Assembly (NCBI GenBank): GCA_947173865.1
Contig: CAMWGS010000118.1
Location: forward strand, 1-6,439
DNA from: an uncultured Ruminococcus sp.
Lineage (GTDB): Bacteria; Bacillota; Clostridia; Oscillospirales; Ruminococcaceae
Direction: 5' to 3'
DNA: 6,439 bases
Shown: piece by piece, positions 1-4,239 of the stretch
How positions within the stretch are numbered: position 1 is the stretch's first letter
Layout: every line of letters begins with the position of its first letter
Notes under the pieces: generated by a model
The model's database searches: none
Told to the model about the DNA's origin: nothing
Seen by the model: only the letters and a program-made list of their open reading frames with translations
Position numbers and translations under genes: made by a program

Positions 1-916
1 AAGTAAGATAAGGCTTAAAATTCACGCTTATTTCATAAGCAGGAGGAAACTGATTTGATACCCAGCCGGGGTCACATGAATAAACATAAATTCCTTCACG
101 AACAAAATCAGAAGCAATAGAATGAGTCATCATATTAAGAGAAGCTTTAGCCATATTTGTATGTACATGACGTGCAAGTTTCTGTTTAGTATTGAAACGC
201 CCCTCAACTGAACTTACGTTTATTACCCATGACTTTTCTTCCCTGCCGTGAGCGAGATACTTACGAAGTCCGTTAGTAAGAATAAAAGGAGCAGTAACGT
301 TAATAAGTTGCACTTCAAGAAGTTCCTGAGGAGATATTTCTTCAGGTCTGCGAACCCATGAATTTTTATTCGGCTGTTCACCATAATCAACAATCTGGTT
401 ATTCGGAATAATGGAAAAAGTTTTTTCTTCAGACGTACACAGTGACAAAATACGTGTAAAACCGTGTTTATCTTCAATTGAATTTTCTTTCATTTCGAGT
501 TCGGAATAATAAGCGGACGATTTTTTGACTGTCTGAGCAGCATTATTTATGAGTATATCAAGACGACAGTTGCATATATTGCCAATCTGTTCAATAAGTT
601 CATCTATGCGGTCAACTCTCATAAGGTCAAAACCTATAATAAAAAGCCTGTCCCTGAAATTCTCGAAATCAGGTTCATGTGAGTAAGATTCAAGAGCGTT
701 TTTAGGATAACGTGTAACAGCTATTACAGACGCACCCATTCTGAGAAGTTTAAGACAGACAGCATAGCCTATTTTAATTCTTCCGCCTGTAACAACGGCT
801 GTTTTTCCTGAAAGGTCACACGTCAGACTTCTCATTTTTTCGTTAAGTGCGGAACATTCGGGACATATTCCGTAATTTTCCATATTACGCTGACGGCAAA
901 TTAAACAGATTTTCAT
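1..916 (-). CDS. Short-chain dehydrogenase/reductase (SDR) with N-terminal zinc-knuckle, C-terminus outside window
   Basis: The reading frame is open for 305 codons from ATG 916-914 and runs off the left edge. AGGGGG at 928-923 sits 6 bases before the ATG. Residues 4-21 carry two CxxC pairs (C4, C7, C18, C21), a likely zinc knuckle. An SDR Rossmann fold follows: the cofactor glycine motif TGGRIKIG (43-50), NNAA (124-127), the helix-4 Asn in NVTAPF (N206), the catalytic-type serines in NVSS (S235/S236), Lys257, and DPGWVS (282-287). Residues 130-200 are an insertion compared with classical SDRs of about 250 residues. The usual YxxxK tyrosine is a threonine (T253) in HTNMAKA. I recall HTNMAKA from a widespread uncharacterised SDR subgroup, so this may be a family trait. 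The substrate cannot be predicted. It is probably cytosolic and NAD(P)-binding. It is transcribed away from the metY block and has its own promoter. Confidence 0.88.
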   Translation of the reverse strand, partial: MKICLICRQRNMENYGICPECSALNEKMRSLTCDLSGKTAVVTGGRIKIGYAVCLKLLRMGASVIAVTRYPKNALESYSHEPDFENFRDRLFIIGFDLMRVDRIDELIEQIGNICNCRLDILINNAAQTVKKSSAYYSELEMKENSIEDKHGFTRILSLCTSEEKTFSIIPNNQIVDYGEQPNKNSWVRRPEEISPQELLEVQLINVTAPFILTNGLRKYLAHGREEKSWVINVSSVEGRFNTKQKLARHVHTNMAKASLNMMTHSIASDFVREGIYVYSCDPGWVSNQFPPAYEISVNFKPYLT

Positions 917-945
917 AAAATTCCCCCTGACAAATTATTAAAACC

Positions 946-974
946 ATTCTACCACATAATTAAAATAATGTCAA
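946..974 (-). promoter_or_regulatory. Sigma-A type promoter of the SDR gene
   Basis: On the minus strand TTGACA (974-969) is followed by a 17-base spacer and TAGAAT (951-946), with TGG just before the -10 giving an extended -10. Transcription should start near 940, leaving a leader of about 24 bases before the ATG at 916. Confidence 0.8.
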
Positions 975-981
975 ATTTTTC

Positions 982-1010
982 TTGACAACTTTAAAATGTA
1001 GTGATATAAT
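982..1010 (+). promoter_or_regulatory. Consensus promoter of the first structured RNA
   Basis: A perfect TTGACA (982-987), 17-base spacer and TATAAT (1005-1010), with TGA forming an extended -10. The predicted start, near 1016-1017, coincides with the TGTCAG that forms the 5' strand of the first RNA helix. The -35 lies 7 bases from the -35 of the divergent SDR promoter. Confidence 0.88.
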
Positions 1011-1015
1011 AAGAT

Positions 1016-1189
1016 TGTCAGTAATTTAAGTTCAGAAGGTCAGCTCCCCAAGCTGATGGTGCGGTTTTCCGCCTGACACTTCCGCATAGTTCAACGTCAG
1101 AACGCCACAGCCTCCAAATCTGTGGAAACTGCGGTTAAACTCCGCAAACGGTCTTTAAATTATTCAGTCTTTCGGGACTGAATTTTTTT
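1016..1189 (+). ncRNA. Orphan copy of the structured leader RNA (copy 1), about 173 nt with its own terminator
   Basis: The predicted transcript starts at TGTCAG (1016-1021), which pairs with CTGACA (1073-1078). Inside are a TCAGCT/AGCTGA hairpin with loop CCCCA (1040-1056) and GCGG-TTTT-CCGC (1061-1072), giving a three-way junction. After the conserved TTCCGCATAG (1080-1089) come hairpin CCACAG/CTGTGG (1105-1125) and hairpin TGCGG-TTAAACT-CCGCA (1130-1146). A terminator ends it. No credible reading frame with a ribosome binding site lies in it, and the next promoter starts immediately after. It may be a small RNA, a riboswitch that lost its gene, or a first leader in series whose read-through feeds the second. 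It is not tRNA, SRP RNA, or a SAM-I, T-box or TPP element by any signature I know. Confidence 0.7.
1162..1189 (+). terminator. Intrinsic terminator of RNA copy 1
   Basis: ATTCAGTC (1162-1169) pairs perfectly with GACTGAAT (1176-1183) around loop TTTCGG, followed by a run of T to 1189 and five more T at 1191-1195. Confidence 0.85.
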
Positions 1190-1198
1190 GTTTTTCTA

Positions 1199-1227
1199 TT
1201 GACAAAACAGGAATATTATGTTATAAT
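1199..1227 (+). promoter_or_regulatory. Consensus promoter of RNA copy 2 and the first metY
   Basis: TTGACA (1199-1204), a 17-base spacer and TATAAT (1222-1227), with TGT before the -10 (extended -10). The predicted start near 1233 again falls on TGTCAG, exactly as in copy 1. The leader from here to the metY ATG is about 200 bases. Confidence 0.88.
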
Positions 1228-1232
1228 AACAA

Positions 1233-1413
1233 TGTCAGTAGTGTAAATCAAACACGTCAGCACCCCATGTTGAAACTGCGGTTATCCGCCTGACATTTCC
1301 GCATAGCTTAAAAAAGTAAAGCATTCCTCCTGCTAAGAGGAAAGATTACGGTGCAAATCCGTGTGCGGATTTTAAATAAAGAAACACAGTCCCAACGGAC
1401 TGATTTTTATTTT
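1233..1413 (+). promoter_or_regulatory. Structured cis-regulatory leader (copy 2), riboswitch candidate upstream of metY
   Basis: TGTCAG (1233-1238) pairs with CTGACA (1290-1295). It encloses TCAGCA-CCCCA-TGTTGA (1257-1273) and GCGG-TTAT-CCGC (1278-1289). TTCCGCATAG (1297-1306) follows; its TCCGCA (1298-1303) can pair with TGCGGA (1364-1369) around two hairpins, TTCCTC/GAGGAA (1324-1342) and ACGG-TGCAAAT-CCGT (1348-1362). A terminator-like hairpin (1387-1413) lies just before the metY ribosome binding site. Compared with copy 1, helix pairs change in a compensating way (U-A to A-U, G-C to G-U, G-C to A-U), which supports real RNA structure. The position before a sulfur-assimilation gene suggests a ligand from methionine, SAM, cysteine or cobalamin metabolism, but the ligand is unknown. 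Confidence 0.72.
1387..1413 (+). terminator. Candidate attenuator terminator in the metY leader
   Basis: CAGTCC (1387-1392) pairs with GGACTG (1397-1402) around a 4-base loop, followed by ATTTTTATTTT. It lies between the structured leader and the AGGAG site (1419-1423) of metY, so it would control read-through. The stem is only 6 bp and the T run is interrupted by an A, so efficiency is uncertain. Confidence 0.65.
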
Positions 1414-1434
1414 ATGCAAGGAGAAGTTTAAAAA

Positions 1435-2700
1435 ATGAAAATTGAAACACAGTGTCTGCACGAAGGTTACAAGCCCAAAAACGGAGAACCCGCGGTTGTG
1501 CCGATAGTACAAAGTACAACATATGTATATGATTCAACAGAAGAAGTAGCCGCAGTATTCGACGACCCGACAAAAAGCCTTATATACTCACGTTTTGAAA
1601 ACCCGACAACAATGGCTGTTGAAGAAAAAATAGCTAAGCTTGAGGGTGGTATAGGTGCTATGTGCACAAGTTCCGGACAGGCTGCAACACTTCTTTCCAT
1701 TCTTAATATCTGTAAAGCGGGTGACAGCATTGTAAGTACACCTGAAATTTACGGTGGTACTATCAATCTTTTCTCTTTCACATTAAAGAAACTTGGTATT
1801 GAGTGTATATATATTGACCCGAATGCAAGTGAAGAAGAAATCAGCAAGTCATTCAAGCCCAACACAAAGGCAATGTTTGGTGAAACAATCGCTAACCCTG
1901 CACTTACGGTACTTGATATAGAGAAGTTCGCAAGAATTGCACACGCTCATAATGTTCCGCTTATAGTTGACAATACATTTGCAACACCTATACTTTGCAG
2001 ACCTATTGAATTTGGTGCTGACATTGTAATTCACTCAACAAGCAAATATATGGACGGTCACGCAGTACAGACGGGCGGTGTAATTGTTGACAGCGGTAAC
2101 TTCAACTGGGCAAGCGGCAATTTCCCCGAATTTACAGAACCTGACGAATCATATCACGGCATTTCCTATGTACAGACTTACGGAAAATCAGCATACATAG
2201 TAAAAGCAAGAATGCAGTTAATGCGTGATTTCGGCTGTTATCCTGCTGCAAACTCGTCTTTCCTGCTCAATCTCGGACTTGAAACACTTGCTGTAAGAAT
2301 GAAACAGTACTGTGAAAATGCTTTAAAAGTAGCAAAGTACTTTGAAAATTCGGATAAGGTTGAATCCGTCACATACCCTGCACTTGAATCAGACAAGGGA
2401 TATGAACTTGCACAGAAATATCTCAGTGGTTGCAGTGGTGTAATATCTTTTGTAATCAAAGGTGGCAGACCTAACGCAATCAAGTTCATGGATAGCCTTA
2501 AACTTGCATCAAATGAAGTACACGTTGCAGATATAAGAACCTGTGTTCTCCACCCCGCAAGTGCGACCCACCGTCAGCTTACGGAAGAACAGCTTGTAGC
2601 AGCGGGAATCAACGGCGGTATGATAAGATTTTCATGCGGACTTGAAAATGTTGATGATATTATTGCTGACATTGAACAGGCTTTCAAAGCAATAGACTAA
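1435..2700 (+). CDS. metY: O-acetylhomoserine aminocarboxypropyltransferase (sulfhydrylase), paralog 1
   Basis: A 421-residue PLP enzyme of the Cys/Met-metabolism (cystathionine gamma-synthase) family, fold type I. It is expected to convert O-acetylhomoserine and sulfide, or a thiol, to homocysteine plus acetate in the cytosol. Visible active-site marks are YSR (51-53, phosphate binding across the dimer), SSGQAA (79-84), Tyr106 in YGGT (ring stacking), Asp179 in VDNTFATP (pyridine nitrogen), Lys204 in HSTSKYMDGH (Schiff base), HPASATH (373-379) and Arg398 (substrate carboxylate). The length and the segment around DESYHGISYVQTYG (238-250) fit MetY rather than the shorter MetB/MetC enzymes; YGGT instead of YGCT argues against methionine gamma-lyase. 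The start is set by AGGAG at 1419-1423, 11 bases upstream. It is controlled by the structured leader and followed by a terminator, so it is probably monocistronic. Confidence 0.88.
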   Translation: MKIETQCLHEGYKPKNGEPAVVPIVQSTTYVYDSTEEVAAVFDDPTKSLIYSRFENPTTMAVEEKIAKLEGGIGAMCTSSGQAATLLSILNICKAGDSIVSTPEIYGGTINLFSFTLKKLGIECIYIDPNASEEEISKSFKPNTKAMFGETIANPALTVLDIEKFARIAHAHNVPLIVDNTFATPILCRPIEFGADIVIHSTSKYMDGHAVQTGGVIVDSGNFNWASGNFPEFTEPDESYHGISYVQTYGKSAYIVKARMQLMRDFGCYPAANSSFLLNLGLETLAVRMKQYCENALKVAKYFENSDKVESVTYPALESDKGYELAQKYLSGCSGVISFVIKGGRPNAIKFMDSLKLASNEVHVADIRTCVLHPASATHRQLTEEQLVAAGINGGMIRFSCGLENVDDIIADIEQAFKAID

Positions 2701-2713
2701 ATAATAATATATT

Positions 2714-2744
2714 AAATGCGGATAATAAAATATCCGCATTTTTT
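2714..2744 (+). terminator. Intrinsic terminator after the first metY
   Basis: AAATGCGGATA (2714-2724) pairs with TATCCGCATTT (2731-2741) around a 6-base loop and runs into a short T tract, 13 bases after the metY stop. Confidence 0.88.
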
Positions 2745-2754
2745 ATTAAAGTGC

Positions 2755-2783
2755 TTGACAAACCGTAAAATATGTGATATTAT
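2755..2783 (+). promoter_or_regulatory. Promoter of the second metY
   Basis: TTGACA (2755-2760), 17-base spacer, TATTAT (2778-2783) with TGA before it (extended -10). Transcription should start near 2789-2790, giving a leader of about 38 bases. There is no room for the structured RNA seen before paralog 1. Confidence 0.83.
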
Positions 2784-2827
2784 ATACTTATCATACCTGC
2801 AAAATAGGAAAAGAAAGGTTAATTATT

Positions 2828-4111
2828 ATGAGTAATTATAAATTTGAAACATTACAGGTTCACGCAGGTCAGGAAACTCCCGACCCTGCAACAGACGCAA
2901 GAGCAGTCCCTATTTACGCTACAACTTCGTACGTTTTCAAGGACTCGGCACAGGCGGCAGGACGTTTTGCACTTACAGAGGGCGGAAACATCTACACAAG
3001 ACTTATGAACCCTACTTCAGACGTTTTTGAAAAAAGAATTGCGGCACTTGAAAGCGGTGCGGCAGCTCTTGCAACCGCATCAGGTTCAGCGGCAATTACG
3101 TATGCAATACAGAATATAGCAACGGCAGGTGACCACATTGTTTCGTCCACAAACCTTTACGGTGGTACTTATAATCTTTTTTCGAATACACTTGTTGAAC
3201 AAGGTCTTACAACAACGTTCGTCAATCCCTCAGACCCTGAAAACTTTGAAAAGGCTATAAAAACTAACACAAAGCTTATATATGCTGAAACTTTAGGCAA
3301 TCCCAATGCAGACGTTATAAACATTGAAGAAATTTCGGCAGTAGCACACAGACACGGTATTCCTCTTATAGTTGACAATACATTTGCAACGCCTTATCTG
3401 CTCAGACCTATTGAACACGGTGCGGATATCGTCGTACATTCTGCAACAAAATTCATAGGCGGTCATGGTACGGTAATGGGCGGTGTTATTGTTGATTCAG
3501 GCAAATTTGACTGGTCACAGAATGACAAGTTTCCGACACTCTCAAAGCCCAATCCGTCATATCATGGTGTAGTATTTACGGAGGCTTGCGGAAATATTGC
3601 CTACGTCATGAAAATACGCACCACTTTAATGCGTGACCAGGGTGCTACTATTTCGCCGTTCAATTCATTTATGCTTTTGCAGGGACTTGAAACACTTTCA
3701 CTCCGTCTTGAACGTCATACAGAAAATGCCCTTAAAGTAGTTGAATATCTCAACAGTCACCCACAGGTTGAAAAAGTGAATCACCCGTCACTTGAAACAG
3801 GAAAGGCAAAAGAACTTTATAACAGTTATTTCCCGAACGGTGCAGGTTCAATTTTCACATTTGAAATAAAGGGAAATGCAGACACTGCCAAAAAGTTCAC
3901 AGAAAGCCTTGAATTATTCTCACTGCTTGCAAATGTTGCAGATGTCAAGTCACTTGTAATTCACCCTGCTTCTACCACTCATTCACAGATGAATGAAGAA
4001 GAACTGCTTTCGGCAGGCATAAAGCCAAATACAATAAGACTTTCAATAGGTACTGAACACATAGACGATATTATTGCAGACCTCGAAAACAGTTTCAAAG
4101 CAGTAAAATAA
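2828..4111 (+). CDS. metY: O-acetylhomoserine aminocarboxypropyltransferase (sulfhydrylase), paralog 2
   Basis: A 427-residue PLP enzyme of the same family as its upstream neighbour and clearly a paralog. It has YTR (56-58), ASGSAA (84-89), Tyr111 in YGGT, Asp183 in VDNTFATP, Lys208 in HSATKFIGGHG (Schiff base), HPASTTH (379-385) and Arg404. The SATKFIGGHG signature and 427-residue length are typical of classical MetY, the direct sulfhydrylation enzyme that makes homocysteine from O-acetylhomoserine and sulfide; many also have O-acetylserine sulfhydrylase activity. I chose ATG 2828 over an in-frame ATG at 2774. The latter lies inside the promoter -10 region, upstream of the predicted transcript start, and would add 18 residues unlike the family. 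The ribosome site is a weak GAAAGG (2813-2818). It has its own promoter and terminator and no long leader, so it is probably regulated separately from paralog 1. Confidence 0.92.
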   Translation: MSNYKFETLQVHAGQETPDPATDARAVPIYATTSYVFKDSAQAAGRFALTEGGNIYTRLMNPTSDVFEKRIAALESGAAALATASGSAAITYAIQNIATAGDHIVSSTNLYGGTYNLFSNTLVEQGLTTTFVNPSDPENFEKAIKTNTKLIYAETLGNPNADVINIEEISAVAHRHGIPLIVDNTFATPYLLRPIEHGADIVVHSATKFIGGHGTVMGGVIVDSGKFDWSQNDKFPTLSKPNPSYHGVVFTEACGNIAYVMKIRTTLMRDQGATISPFNSFMLLQGLETLSLRLERHTENALKVVEYLNSHPQVEKVNHPSLETGKAKELYNSYFPNGAGSIFTFEIKGNADTAKKFTESLELFSLLANVADVKSLVIHPASTTHSQMNEEELLSAGIKPNTIRLSIGTEHIDDIIADLENSFKAVK

Positions 4112-4120
4112 TATAATTAT

Positions 4121-4159
4121 AAAATACGGATAATTAATTTATCCGTATTTTATTTTTTT
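4121..4159 (+). terminator. Intrinsic terminator after the second metY
   Basis: A perfect 13-bp stem, 4121-4133 with 4139-4151, a 5-base loop, then ATTTTTTT. It starts 9 bases after the metY stop. Confidence 0.9.
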
Positions 4160-4162
4160 CTA

Positions 4163-4191
4163 TTGACCTTTTCAGAAATTTGTGTTATTAT
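4163..4191 (+). promoter_or_regulatory. Promoter of the DEAD-box helicase unit
   Basis: TTGACC (4163-4168), 17-base spacer, TATTAT (4186-4191) preceded by TGT (extended -10). The predicted start is at about 4198-4200, leaving a leader of about 40 bases. The -35 follows the T run of the preceding terminator directly. Confidence 0.78.
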
Positions 4192-4199
4192 ATTATATA

Positions 4200-4220
4200 G
4201 GGATTTAATCCCGTTTTTTT
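4200..4220 (+). other. Hairpin plus U-tract at the extreme 5' end of the helicase mRNA
   Basis: GGGAT (4200-4204) pairs with ATCCC (4208-4212) around loop TTA, followed by G and seven T. It looks like a miniature terminator but begins at the predicted transcript start. It may shield the 5' end, or act in early pausing or autoregulation by the helicase; the role is inferred. Confidence 0.5.
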
Positions 4221-4227
4221 GACAATG

Positions 4228-4233
4228 AAAGGA
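4228..4233 (+). promoter_or_regulatory. Ribosome binding site that sets the helicase start
   Basis: AAAGGA lies 6 bases before ATG 4240. The alternative in-frame starts TTG 4219 and ATG 4225 lie upstream of or directly against this site and have no site of their own, so 4240 is preferred. Confidence 0.75.
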
Positions 4234-4239
4234 ATTATA

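Larger units (their letters stand above)
982..1306 (+). repeat. Tandem duplication of a promoter-plus-structured-RNA unit
   Basis: The segment 982-1089 aligns without gaps to 1199-1306 at a constant offset of 217. The -35, -10, TGTCAG, the CCCCA-loop hairpin, GCGG/CCGC, CTGACA and TTCCGCATAG all fall in register. By eye, 58 of 74 bases match between 1016-1089 and 1233-1306. Differences concentrate in the linker (1022-1039) and in helix positions where both partners change together. Beyond TTCCGCATAG the two copies differ in sequence and length but seem to keep a second pair of hairpins. The divergence means the duplication is not recent. Confidence 0.8.

Noticed and set aside
1055..1078. Short leader peptide frame inside RNA copy 1
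   Set aside because: Only six codons, no ribosome site, and not kept in copy 2.
1130..1146. A tRNA T-arm, hence a tRNA gene or fragment
   Set aside because: The 5-bp stem with 7-base loop resembles a T-arm, but there is no acceptor stem, D-arm or anticodon arm around it in either copy.
1340..1370. A standard cobalamin riboswitch
   Set aside because: Only the GGTGCAAATCC stretch and nearby purines match. The conserved 3' CCCGC...ACTG segment and the 5' conserved parts are missing, so it is reported only as a resemblance.
1016..1413. T-box or SAM-I (S-box) leader, the usual controls of methionine genes in Firmicutes
   Set aside because: There is no TGGNACCGCG-type antiterminator box, no specifier-loop AGTA layout, and none of the S-box core such as GATGAAACCCGGCAACC.
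1467..2489. Open frames on the minus strand opposite the first metY
   Set aside because: They lack ribosome sites and promoters, overlap a conserved enzyme gene, and their translations have no recognisable features. They are shadows of plus-strand coding bias.
2774..2827. In-frame upstream ATG that would extend the second MetY by 18 residues
   Set aside because: It lies between the -35 and -10 of the gene's own promoter, upstream of the predicted transcript start, has no ribosome site and encodes residues unlike the family N-terminus.
4219..4239. Earlier starts for the helicase (TTG 4219, ATG 4225)
   Set aside because: The only good ribosome site (4228-4233) is downstream of both, and MHFNELNLS from 4240 matches the usual family N-terminus.
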